Shown: positions 1 to 11,412 of the stretch, in pieces
Layout: every line of letters begins with the position of its first letter
How positions within the stretch are numbered: the stretch's first letter is position 1
Origin: Escarpia spicata
Lineage: Eukaryota > Annelida > Polychaeta > Sabellida > Siboglinidae
NCBI GenBank assembly: GCA_963995525.1
Contig: OZ023210.1
Location: 20,458,184-20,522,183 of the forward strand
Length of the DNA stretch: 64,000 nucleotides
Reading direction: 5' to 3'
Made by a program: the position numbers and the translations under genes
The notes under the pieces: model-generated
The model's input: only the letters and a program-made list of their open reading frames with translations
Told to the model about the DNA's origin: nothing
Databases searched by the model: none

Positions 1-109
1 TACTGTATTAAAATATATATAAACAAATATGCATGTTGGATCAATAATCATTTTGATAACACATTTTAATATATTGCATGCATATGGTTGATACTTCAGT
101 CACTGTGTT

Positions 110-312
110 TGGGGTCTTGTCTTCGTTGAGTACTGTTGGGTGTGCATGCTAGGTTATTAGTCGTGTATTAAAGCTTGTCTGAATTTCTGTGGCTCTGTAA
201 TGTTGACTATTGTATCTGGTAGGAAATTCCAATCTTTTATTGTTCGGGGGAAATAGGAAAATTTATTGAAAGCTTTACTATTAAGATGCCGTGAGAGGCG
301 TCATACAGGATG
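110..312 (-). mobile_element. Non-LTR retrotransposon 3' fragment (C-terminal ORF2 tail)
   Basis: On the - strand the sequence reads RHLNSKAFNKFSYFPRTIKD followed by WNFLPDTIV and a FRQAL tail before stops. The FPRTI-x-D-W-N-x-LP motif is the common C-terminal tail of CR1/jockey-like elements in invertebrates. It is 5'-truncated; no reverse transcriptase domain is present. Confidence 0.7.
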
Positions 313-650
313 GAGAAGGTTTTCAACAGGCAAGGATAGGTGACTGTAGATGGCTTTGGGCAATATGGTGAGGAGTCTGTTTTGTGGTACAAACTATATA
401 TCGTTTACACAGTGTCCCTCACTTCAGTTGATGTAGATAGATATTGTTGTAACTCTGGCAATACTGTACTGTCTGTTGTCAATGTTTTGTTTGTGGGCCA
501 AACTTGCAAAAAAAAGTGTATGGTAATTATAAAGAAATTTGTCCAAAATAATTATTTAACTGTTTTTTTTAAAACTAAGTATTATTTAATATTAACAACC
601 TTAGTCTTGGAAATTTACAGTAATTGTTAATTGCTAGCTTGATGTGATAT
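313..650. other. No recognisable feature
   Basis: AT-rich sequence. The 96-codon + strand open frame here is not supported by any motif. Confidence 0.6.
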
Positions 651-1517
651 TATCATAAATGTCCGTGTATAAAACGCCCCCATGTATAATATGCACCCCG
701 ACTTTTGACATCAATCCCTGATTTCTCTGCTTCTAATATTTTGCTTGATCCCATGAATCCATCTCAGAATCATAAACCTACGCAAGTTATAGCATTGCTG
801 CCGACTTGTCGCTCGCTAGTGACTAGTGTGTAAGCACTACGTAATTTGTGTTGTAGCTTAACGATTGGTCAACTGATTAAATCAGCTCTTGCTAGAACTT
901 ACATTGTATCGTTCTGATTTCACTTTTAAATTAACACCAAGTTCTATTCTGAAATGCTAAATGCAAACTTGGTACTTTCAACTGCAAAGCATACATGCGC
1001 TACATTTGTTTTTATTTACATTCACAACACTTGCAAGTTGCATTCACAACTTTAAACATGGAGTCACACTTGTTGACACTCAACCCGTGACACGAGCATC
1101 ATTCATGTGATTCGGGAACGCCAATCATAATGCCTTGGCGCTCAGGGAGCAACACGTGTTCCTCCCGGGCTGCGCTTTCCACTCTCGTACATATCCCGCT
1201 CATTGGTGTTATTCACGATGTCAGACATACCGGCTCTCATCTTTGTTATTTCTCGCTGTTAGTTTAGGGCTAGAGAGGCGGTTACGGGAGTGCGATTCTT
1301 GCCTTTCGTTTGCATTGCTGCGGCGGTTTACGTGATTGTGACATCACGCGCACTTTGATAGTATTACTTGTTTTCCAGCAGCGTTATCCTGGTCTGCAAA
1401 CATTGATAAATTGGTGAGAGAATTTTTTTTAGCCTTACCACCATGTATAATACATACCCCGACTTTTGAGTAAAAAGTTAAGGAAAAAATGCGTATTATA
1501 CACTGAAATTTATGGTA
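651..1517. mobile_element. pogo/Tigger-like inverted-repeat element, non-autonomous
   Basis: The left end (651-678) and the reverse complement of the right end (1490-1517) match at 23 of 28 positions. The shared core is ccgtgtataa/cagtgtataa. Both ends begin at a TA, as expected for Tc1/mariner-pogo target duplication. A subterminal motif, ccatgtataatatgcacccc gacttttga with one variant, occurs near both ends (about 680 and 1441). The interior has a GC-richer block (1080-1340) without a transposase ORF. Confidence 0.75.
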
Positions 1518-2085
1518 GTAGAGAAAAGTTAATATAAAAAAGTAAAATTTGACATCTTAAATTTTTTAGAAACTTCACATTTCAGTTCTTTATATTGTTC
1601 TCGGATTCTTTTCCCTGAATGTCCGGATGTTCTTTTCCCTGAATGCCTTGATACTGGTCCACAATTTCTCATGACACCATATATCTACAGAATATGAAAC
1701 AAATCTGCAATTTGTAATGTTTTGCGGTAAATTAAAATTAACAAATACAATCAAAACTCTTGCAATGTATTATTTTTCATATTCATTTTATAACAAAGGT
1801 AATGACAATGAATATTCTTGCATCAAGTTGCAAAACCCAGATAACAAACTTTCATATTACCTCAAATTTTTTGGAAAATGCAACTGTTTCTCTCTTACTA
1901 TTTATGCAGTTGGTTTCCATACTTTCTGGTCTTTTCAATATTGAATGAATGTTTATTCAACAACAACAACAACATAATACATGCACAGTATGGTTTGCTG
2001 CTGCTGCTGCTGAAAGGACATAGCTGAAGTCATAGACTTATGTGTTGCTATGCCCTACTCGAACTATGAAAACTGAATAAATACA
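1518..2085. other. AT-rich spacer with CAA and CTG microsatellites
   Basis: (CAA)n at about 1959-1974 and (GCT)n at about 1996-2012. Nothing else seen. Confidence 0.7.
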
Positions 2086-2099
2086 ACAGGAATTATAAA

Positions 2100-2967
2100 A
2101 TTCGAAACTTTCATTTTTCATATCCAAGAATCATGTTAAATTACCTAGTAGAGGCTTTCGTTGACGTGTCACGTCGACTTCATCAGTACCTATGACGCTG
2201 AATGACGTCATCGTACACGTGAGGCAGTTCGTAATTGCCCTCGTCTCTGTTGATGGGTGTTTGGGTTTTTCTGATCCAGATGGCTTCCTTGATTTGCCGA
2301 ATTCTTCTGTTGGGTTCTTTGTCAACAATTTTCACTCCCTCCCAGTCTATGATATGGTTTTCAGTTGTCGCATGGTCTGTAAGGGCGGATTTATTGATGA
2401 TAGACATCAATCTTTTTTTTCCGCTCCTTGTGTATTTCTCATTTTTCGTGTTGTCTACGTCCTTTCTGTGTTCCTCCAGTCTTGTTTTGAGTAGTCTTCC
2501 TGTCTCCCCAATGTATTCCCCACCACAATTCTTGCACGGTATTTGGTACACCAGTTCACCCTGTTCTTCTAGCTGTACTTTGTCCTTGGGATGTACCAAC
2601 AGGTGTCTGAGGGTGGTGTGGGGACGCATGGCCGTTGCTACTCCATATTTTTTCAGTACTCGATGTACTCTCTCCGATACCCCCTCTATGTATGGGATGA
2701 CTACTTGGCTCCGATAGTTTTTGTCCTTAGTCTTTTTGTTGGTCTTTTTCTTCTTACTGCTATCTGTCGCCTTTTTCAAGGCCCACGACGGATAGCCACA
2801 TACTCTTAGAGCTCCTCTCAGGTGTTCCACCTCTTCTTTATTGTCCCCCTCCTCCGAAGTTATTGTCTCACACCTGTTCATAAGGGTTCTGACAACTCCC
2901 AACTTCTGATGTTTGGGGTGGTGGGATGCAAAATTCAGGTATTGGTCAGTGTGCGTCTTCTTCCTGT
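2100..2967 (-). mobile_element. Penelope-like element, 5'-truncated, with 14-bp target duplication
   Basis: The element is on the - strand and flanked by a perfect 14-bp direct repeat, acaggaattataaa, at 2086-2099 and 2968-2981. The element begins inside the end of the reverse transcriptase (HTDQYLNFASHHP...KLGVVRTL motif) and ends at its 3' untranslated region, which carries the short palindrome GACGTGACACGTC. Truncation at the 5' end with an intact 3' end is typical of target-primed retroelements. Confidence 0.88.
2183..2967 (-). pseudogene. Penelope-like ORF C-terminal part: RT tail, linker and GIY-YIG endonuclease
   Basis: The frame is open for about 260 codons without internal stops, from the truncated RT end to a normal stop. 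In order: the RT tail (THTDQYLNFASHHPKHQK), a Lys-rich linker (SSKKKKTNKKTKDK), a segment QVVIPYIEGVSERVHRVLKK typical of Penelope proteins, then GIY-YIG with CKNCGGEYIGETGR (the Cys-x2-Cys is a known Penelope feature) and the RLEEHR helix. The GIY-YIG domain nicks DNA for retrotransposition. The N-terminal half and most of the RT are missing, so it is dead, but the lack of stops suggests a young insertion. Confidence 0.88.
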
Positions 2968-3084
2968 ACAGGAATTATAAATAAATCACAAAATAATATT
3001 CACAACTCATATAATTTTATAGACTGCTTACTATAGTGCTTGTGTTACTATTACATGGGTTTAACAAAACCTTCAATTAACAAT

Positions 3085-3420
3085 TCACAAATATGTAGAA
3101 AGTAATGACAACTTGATTGCTTTTTTAAATTGTGTTAAACTTGGAAGCCGAGTCAATTTATTTGGTAAATTGTTCCACGTTTTTATACCCTTGACGGTGA
3201 TTGACAGCAGTCGGAGGGTGGTGTTTGTCTTTTTAACATAGAACAGTTTGCTTTGTCTTGTATCTTGTATGTGTATAGCTGCGGTTGGTTCAAATAATGC
3301 TTGAACACGACCATTTAAAGAATGGTTGTTTGCTTTATAAAGTATGATCATAGTCTTGTATTTAACTAAATCATGAAATTTAAGCATGTTTGAAAGATGG
3401 AAAAATATCAATGCAGGCAC
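3085..3420 (-). pseudogene. Non-LTR retrotransposon ORF2 C-terminal tail
   Basis: 111 codons read LKFHDLVKYKTMIILYKANN and later GIKTWNNLPNKLTRLPSLTQ with FKKAIKLSLLSTYL at the end. The pattern of an LYK..N helix, then W-N-x-LP and F-K-K is the C-terminal tail of CR1/Rex1-like ORF2 proteins. The RT domain is missing and the element is 5'-truncated. It lies immediately beyond the Penelope insertion. Confidence 0.75.
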
Positions 3421-3440
3421 CTTGTGACTGAAGTCACTGA

Positions 3441-5755
3441 AGTAATATTTACCTCAATTTGGAATCTACCTGAGTATCAGTAAAGTAACAGTAATATAAA
3501 AAACTTTAATTTTACAATTAAAACAAATTGAATTTTTCCCAATAACAGGGAGCCACACATATCTAGGTCTTTGATTACTCATTGAGGAATTTATTTAATT
3601 TTGATAGAAGTATGCAATCACAGAAATATGGGCAAGCCTGGAGAGAGATTTGTCTGTTGAAGCTGACAGACAGGCTTGTTTATAACACAACTATAGAACC
3701 ATGATAATGTACTTGTATGTTGCATGGAGTCCGTGAATAAAGCAATTATTATATTATTATTACTAAGTTAAATAACTGTCCACAGTCGACAAACAGGTCT
3801 ATTGCCTATTTACTTCAGAATGAAATCCAGTAATTGACTATCATGTACCAGGTGAGTCAACCAGAAGAATTTATTATAACCACATAATTATTGTTTTGCT
3901 AGATATGATTGTTGTGTCATAAGAAATAACTGCATTCATTGAAATGTTTTTATCTTGTAGCTTGCTTGAAAACATCTGCCAGTGTTCTCTTTGACATGTT
4001 ACCAAACCAATGCCAGTGCATTGACTCCATAGTCCTGAAGAGAGGAATGTTGCTAATGCAAGATTAATGTGTATAACTTTAAGACTTATTAACGTCATCA
4101 CCACAGAAAACCAGAATATATTTTGAAAGTTTATAGAACAATGTTTTACAACATTTGAAGTTAAGATTAGACATTGTGCCTCTGCAAAAAGTGCCAGTTA
4201 CACACAGTAGTGGTTCTTAAGTAATTTACTGCTATGTTTATATTTATTCTATTAGTTATAAGATCATTATATCTTAAAATGAGGAACAGGTAACCTTGCT
4301 ATAAATAATATAATTTTACGGGATGCATTTGCTAGTATTGCCTTTTCTTGTGACAATAAAACATGCAGCTAATGCCAGCTATAAATATATACTAATAGGC
4401 ATACCATATTTAGAGATAAGAACACTACTCGTGACAGAGTTATGTATCATAATGCCATTGTACATTTCTGAAGACCACTCTACATAAATACATATTTATC
4501 AATCCGATTAAATAAGGAACAAAGGTAGACAGACATGGTTTTGTTTAGCTTGTGAAATGTTGCCATCAACATGGAACAGTTTTTTTAGGAGTGTACATGT
4601 GTCATCTGCACATGAGTGAACAAGTGATTGTCATCAAGTCAGCTACAATTACAGCCTTACAAGTGACATTTAATTGAGTGCATAAATGTGAATGCCATAC
4701 TGGTCGCCCACGTTCACAGTCATTTCTAATTACATAGATATACGAGGTAAACACCAGGTATTGTGTATTGTTCTAGGTTGTAACAGTTTAGTGGGCTTTA
4801 ACCACGCAAACTAGAACGAACTGACCCAGTCATATAATGATCAAGCAAATTAATATGTTATTTACTTATTAAATTGTATAGTCTTATGTTTGTTAGTACA
4901 GATTTGTTTAATCTAAATTTATTTTTATTACTCCAATCTTTGTAGCTGTTTTAAACATACAAGTCATAGCATTTTATTGTCAGCACCTCTGAACAGAGTT
5001 TTTACTTTGGATATGAGTGTTAAAATAAAGTATATTGTATTATTAAAGTTAAGCAAATCAGTTTTAATACATTATCAGTTCTTACAATTTTAAAGTTGAT
5101 TTTGAATTATGATCAACATATATATGTATACAATAGTATACGCTTTTCATAAAAACTGTTTTCATATGTTGTTGAAGTAACATTATTTGTTCAGACAGAA
5201 GACATGTTTTGCATTACCAGTTGGCAGCTCTCATCTATGAAATAGTTCACAGCTGCATCCTGTTGGATTCATAATTCCATGTTAGTCATGCATCTTGCAA
5301 GACACCTGCCAACAAATTTTGTATAGCTTTGGTTTGTGACCATGATATAAAGTACACGCACAGTGTGTACCGGTACATGTTTTGTGCAGTCACACATGCA
5401 TAGACATGCACATATTTGTACACTATTTGACAGATCTCTTTTTGTTGCTTCGTATTAGGAGTACCGGTATGTGTGTTTGGTATTTTGTCACTAGAGTGTT
5501 TATATGTGTTCTTGTTAGGATCATCTGTATGATACATCACACTTAGGGGGGTGGGGGCATCTGCACTTTTGGGTCAGCATGACAAAAGGTTACATGGATG
5601 TGGGGGTCTCTAGGCAAGTGTTATGTTTAACAAAAAAAACGTGTCAGCTGTCAATATGAGACTGATGTCAATAATTACTGTTTCATTTGCAACCAAAAAT
5701 GTATGCTTTTAGTGTTTTGGGTGTATCAATAGAAACAAGAACTCCCCGTTGCTTC
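3441..5755. other. AT-rich spacer without recognisable genes
   Basis: Short open frames only, none with a motif or splice context that I can support. Confidence 0.6.
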
Positions 5756-5759
5756 AGTA

Positions 5760-6424
5760 TAAATAATAATAATAATACGGTATTTCTTTAGCGCTAATTC
5801 CTGCATAGCGGATCGATGCGCTGTACAAGCGATAAAATGAATGTATATTAATATATTAAAAACTAAACACTAGTTTTAAGACATAATACTGAACATTAAA
5901 ATAGAAACACAAATTTTAAGACAAATAATACAAAAAATTATAAAATAATGTCCGTCACGACGAAACAATTCAAATTAATTAAAATGTCTAATAAAAAGAT
6001 GAGTCTTTAAAGACTTTCTAAACCTATCCAGTGTCCCTAATGCACGAATGTCCACCGGTAGTTCATTCTGTAGTCGCAGTGCTGCTGCGCCAAATGCCAA
6101 GTCGCCGATGCATTTCTTCGTGATGCCTTGGCGTAGTGTTGGCGCATGGTCCTGGCGTAGACGTCCATCACACTTTCGTGGTGTTCTCCATCTCTTCTCG
6201 TTTGCACATCTCAATGCCCTGGCTTGATGAATGTTGTCATTATACCATTGCTCCTTGCGTCGGCAAGCTTTCATTCTCGTCGTGACGGGGGCATGCAGGT
6301 TAATGGTTGATACGACCGCCTGCTCATACTGGTCAACCATTGTATTCACATCTAGTTCAGTATCCACCGATGCAAGTTGCAAAGAAAGATCAGTTTTAAA
6401 TAAATTATAACATGCGGTCTGCAC
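5760..6424 (-). mobile_element. Internally deleted non-LTR retrotransposon with (ATT)n tail
   Basis: A 149-codon frame on the - strand joins two parts of ORF2 that are normally far apart. The first is the linker between endonuclease and RT (APVTTRMKACRRKEQWYNDN, IHQARALRCANEKRWR). The second is the extreme C-terminal tail (GDLAFGAAALRLQNELPVDI, FRKSLKTHLFIRHFN). The entire RT is absent, yet the frame stays open across the junction (around 6150-6180). The 3' end carries (ATT)n at about 5762-5777, as in CR1/L2-like elements. Confidence 0.75.
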
Positions 6425-9285
6425 AGGTACCGCCTAGACAAGGCACTCAGCATTTACTCCATGCTGATAACAATGGTTTTGGCAGCAACTAATGAAGTGC
6501 CCATTTAAGTGGTTTTTCAGTTACCTGTACGTACATGTTTGATTTCCATGTTAGAAAGAATGCAACTCATAGTGTCTCATTCAAAAGAAACAGGGAGAGT
6601 AAGATTAATGAGATTGTCAAAATGTTGAAATCCTGCATGACCAAAAACAAATTACTTTTAAGGGGGCAGTATTACAAATCATTACAATGGCAGTGAGGGG
6701 GTCTAAAAAAACAAAAATTTAGCATGACATACTTTGTGGGTGGTCCCTTATAGTGCCACCAGTACCATTCAGTGAAAGTTAAAGTTTAAGATTCCAATAC
6801 TTGATGGTCATACTCAACTTTGTAGTCTTATAACATACAAACATGTAGATATTAAAGGGAATTTATAATGATTTATAATAATTTTCATTGATTAACTAGT
6901 TAGGTGTTGTGCATTGTTTGATATATTAAAGTACCAGTAGCCCAGTTATCTGAATTTTTCGATCTCGGTCTACACTGAAATATTCAATTGTTTTACTTCA
7001 TGTTTGAATCTACTACAATCGTTTCTGTTTACTGTCAGAAATTGTATAAAATTGAAATCTGACAGACCAATAAGTCATCTGATAAAAACAATGTATTTCA
7101 CCTTTAAAAGTTCTGCCTTTTAATGCCATAAAGTGACCTATATGTTGTAAAATTGAAATATTGTATTTCATCAGGAAATTGTGTATTTAGAAAATATTAG
7201 TGTATGGACATTGTTTTTAACCAACTGCAGAATGTTTTAAATACTAATATTGTAAAAGAAACTGTTGCAGTGTTCATTAAAAGCAGTAATTAAGTTACCT
7301 GGTAACCAATGAAAACTGTTAGGTAGTCCATTTAATGCTATTCGGTGAACTAAACTAGATAGACTTTTAATTTGATCTTTGACATTAATTATTTCACATG
7401 TTGTAACAACGAACCAAACATTTTGGGAAGACACAATTTATATACCATAAACAATGCAAATCATTTCGCTGTATTTGCCTCTATAATGCTAGAGACCTGT
7501 TGCTAATCACAGCACATTTGAGGTGAACATAGGTCCACTGGTGTACGAAACTGATAGCTTCAGTGAACACTGCATGTTTATTTTTGTCCTCTGCAGCCAG
7601 CATTTGTTCTCATACCCACACACATGGAGGCCGCTGTGTAATCACACCGAATCATGTAGACCAGTAGGCAGTGCTGATTAAAATTATGGATTAACAGTAC
7701 AGAAGATTGCCTGCCCATTCTTAATCATGTCATCCTTGCGTGGCTTGAGAAAATCACTTGCTAATTTGGGCTGTCACGGTAACATTGACAGGATAGACTA
7801 CTTGCATCAATTTTGGGGTGTTGCTTGCATGTTAATCATGTGTGATTGCCAGGATTGTAGGTTGCTGCTAAGAATAGTTTGTTTATTTATTGATGAGTAC
7901 TTTTTCAAGGCGGGGTGTGCAAAAGATTGAATAGACATTCTTGGCTCATCACAGAAGTTTCTATTTTGTGACTGAAAGTGACAAATAACATACTTAGCTT
8001 TTCTGCATGTGTGGTGGTTCATTAAGCAGCTACGGAGAGCTTGTCAGTGCTTTCTGGTTTCAGTCCGATGGCATTATTTGTCTTCGTTCTACCTGCCAGC
8101 TTTCAAACGCTAGAGATTCCCCATGTTTCTTTATGTCTCGTTCTTGACCATCGCAGAAGTGTCTTTGTGCACCGCCATCTTCAAACAACTTAGATATACA
8201 GTAAAAGACTGACTAGAGAATTCAAATACAGTTTATTAACAATGTAAGAGATTATATAATATTAATTTGATATGCTGGTTTGCAATGCATTTACATATTG
8301 GGGTGTATCGATCAGATCTCATGAATGAGATTTCGTCTCCCCCGACAGTACTGCTAAAATATTCATGGTAATTGGTCTTTGGACATGTTTTAGTTGATGA
8401 CTTGTTATCTGCGTACCTTTTGACAAACACACGGTTGAAACCATAGAGAAATCTAAGCCTAAATGAGTGTCAGATTAAAAAAAAATTATGGGTAAACTGC
8501 GACTGATTATATGATAATACAACTAAGTAACTCTCAGTTTGTGGAATGTGATTATACAGCAGAACATATTACATATACTTGAAGAAAACAACAACAATTA
8601 CAGTAGTTTATTTTATAACAAACATTAGTTGTGGAAGTTGGCACCAGATTGGAGCCGATGGCAGTGAACTGTGTAGACACTGTCTGTATTTAACAAACTT
8701 TTCACAAAGAAAACAATGGGATCTGTGGTTTCTTAGAAAATACCTTTCGGGCATCGCTAAACATGAAGTGTAGTAAAACTGGCTTCATTAAAACTAATGG
8801 ATAGTAAAGTGTGTTTAATTGTAGGCCTCTAATTCTGATCTAGGCGTAGTGTCCTGTTCATAACGGAACAAACAGACCACTTGAACGATTTATCTTGCTA
8901 TGTACACGGAGAGATATATCTGTTGTTAACGTGCCAATTATATTGATTGACCACTGAGGTTACCACCACACTGAGTGAGATACTTGGCTACTGACCCATG
9001 CTGGGGGCATTCACAGCATTGTTACACTTGCTTCAAATGTTGCCAAGCGATAGACACCGAATGTGTAATTTAGAACTAAAGGTTCAGGCACTTGAAACGA
9101 CAGAAGGCCCACTCATTCGTGATCACAAGCTCACTATGTATAGAGATTTTACACATAGATGATTTCTGCAGTGTATGTTTAGGTTGCACACTGATTTTAG
9201 CGTAGTGTAATTGCCGATTGTCATAATTATGGTTACTGCTGTTTCAGAGCAAACCTATCAGGTATGTTGTACAGCATTCGAAATA
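6425..9285. other. AT-rich spacer without recognisable genes
   Basis: No coding, RNA or repeat feature that I can support. Confidence 0.6.
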
Positions 9286-10475
9286 GCACTTGTCCGTTTG
9301 TCCGGGACAAGTAAAATTACTCTACATGGTTATCCGATGGACAAGTGAAAATTTACAGTAAATAGTGACGCATGCAACATTACAAACTTTTTAGTTGAGG
9401 AAATTCAAACGTAAATGAAGTTCGCTAGCAATCGCGCACATTGCAGTCTTGTTAGTGTGTCGGCGTCTTGTCGTTCCGCCGCCAGTGTGTTGTACTTCAG
9501 CGTTCGACCAAGTTTAGTGCCTGCGTTAACAGGGTCATCCGCTGAGCGCACCGACCTAGCTCTGTCACATGTGTAGAAAAGACTCCGCATCAGCCATCGT
9601 TGATCGAGGCTGTATTTCATAAAATCGTAAATCGTTCAGTTTGGCCGACGTACAACTTGCTTTCACCCACGGATCATATTTGACGAACTTTGGAAATAAT
9701 AGACTTTGTATCGCTACCTGTTATTTGAATAATTATATAGTTTTAACCATTATTACACCTAACCCATGCGGACTCGGCAGTCTTCCAAGCCATCGAACGT
9801 CGTTAGCCGATCCAGTCCCAAATCGGTAAAAATGTTCAAAACTTGTAACTGGCTCTCCGGTAAATCTATGGTGATGGTTGATAAACGGAATATTAATGAA
9901 ATTTCAGAAGTGTTGTGTCTACGTAACATTTATTCTAACCATAAATTGAGAGTTTTCGAAGCCAAATTTTATGCAAGACGCGCCAACTACGGCGGTCTGC
10001 GCGCGGCAGCGACGTTACGTCGTAACTAAATCTATAAATTATATTCCGCCTGGTAGATGTAATTCGGGCACCGTTAAAACTGTTTGTAATAATTATTTGT
10101 TATTAATAAAAGCGTTCATATCAGCATCACTAAAATATTGGTATACATCATGTAACGTGTCTATATTTAATATTCGTAATGAATATGTATATATAGTAAT
10201 AATAATTGACCAAAAAAAATAGTTGCAAATATAATTTTGCAATTTCAAAATTTGCAGATTAAATCAAATTGTGTCATTGATCACAAGTCACTCAGATGTA
10301 CATGCAACGAAACAGCAGGAACATTGTGCTTGTTGTCATAAAATAAGACAGACTTTTTTATGTTTTTTTCTGAAGCTTCGAATCCCCCGGACAACCACTC
10401 GGAAAAGTGAACATTTTGGCGGACAAGTAGATTTCAAAACTTACTTGTCTGGCGGACAAGTAAATATTCTGGCTT
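9286..10475. mobile_element. Candidate DNA element with palindromic ends
   Basis: Near 9292-9316 there is ACTTGTCC...GGACAAGT, and near 10440-10460 ACTTGTC...GGACAAGT with flanking acaagtaaa. Between them the sequence is CpG-rich compared with its surroundings (9410-9620 and 9985-10025). It contains an 87-codon + strand open frame (9766-10029) rich in Arg/Lys. No target duplication or known transposase motif is seen, so the assignment is tentative. Confidence 0.35.
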
Positions 10476-11190
10476 ATTTCTATCGCTGTTGTGTACATAC
10501 GACATACATGTCCAGCAACTTGTAAAACATTCAGCTGATTGAATAAGTTGCTGTCCAAAGATTTTTCTGAGAAGAGGGGCATGGACCTAATGTACAATGT
10601 ATTGTAAATTTATCATTTTCACAGTTTTGAGGCAGACAACCAAGAAGAGAACATCCCACCAAAAATGACACAGCTACTCTGCCTGTAGTACAGACTAGAA
10701 CAATGTCTTAAACAATACAAGCCTTAATACAGATCGTAATTCTATGTGTGTGTGAGAGTATGTTAACGTTTTCCTCCAAGACAATTTGCATCTCAGGCAT
10801 TGAACTTTCAAGGAATCGTGTAACGTTTTTCCTTTTTCAGATTTCCCTGTGGGTTAAGGGTTCTTACCAGTTAAGGGTTGGAATGATTGTTTGCAACATT
10901 TTACATGTTTTGCGTGATTGTTCGAAATTATGCATATCATCCACCAATTACTGGCAACAATCGAAGAAAATGCAAGATGTTGCCAACAAATGTTTGAACC
11001 CTTATCCAATTCAGTACTACAGCCCTGGCTAGCTGTGACCACTGAATACTGTATTTCCAGTGATTATGCAAGACAATGGACTACCTCATTTCAAGTCAAG
11101 ATTTGAGCAACAAAACTGCATTTTATGAATAGGAATGTTATATATTTTCGGAAAGTATGATAATCAGCGAATAAAATTAGCCAGATCATT
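10476..11190. other. No recognisable feature
   Basis: Short overlapping open frames on both strands around 10748-11106, none supported. Confidence 0.5.
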
Positions 11191-11403
11191 TTACATTCCG
11201 TCGTCATGGTAACCAACAATCCAAGATGGCCACCAAGATTTCAACGTTTTTGCAGTTGCCGAACTCAGTTGTATACTAAGTTCGCCGACATCGTTATTAT
11301 GTAGATCATCAACATCCGACAAAGATTCTTCGCTAAAACGATAAAATAATCTGTCCAAAACATACGGTGGTAAATCGCTAGTTGAAGTAATGCCGTCCGC
11401 CAT
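11191..11403 (-). CDS. Small ORF of unknown function, possible first exon
   Basis: About 70 codons begin at an ATG in an excellent initiation context (GCCACAATGGCGG). The peptide starts MADGITSTSDLPPYVLDRLF and continues with an acidic SEESLSDVDDLHNNDVG segment and a Trp-containing end (KSWWPSWIVG). Composition and CpG content differ from the surrounding AT-rich sequence. GT donors occur near the end, so this may be the 5' exon of a longer gene or of a transposon-encoded gene. I do not recognise the family. Confidence 0.35.
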   Translation of the reverse strand: MADGITSTSDLPPYVLDRLFYRFSEESLSDVDDLHNNDVGELSIQLSSATAKTLKSWWPSWIVGYHDDGM

Positions 11404-11412
11404 TGTGGCCAC

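Noticed and set aside
2192..2809. Several + strand open frames
   Set aside because: They are antisense shadows of the Penelope-like ORF on the - strand.
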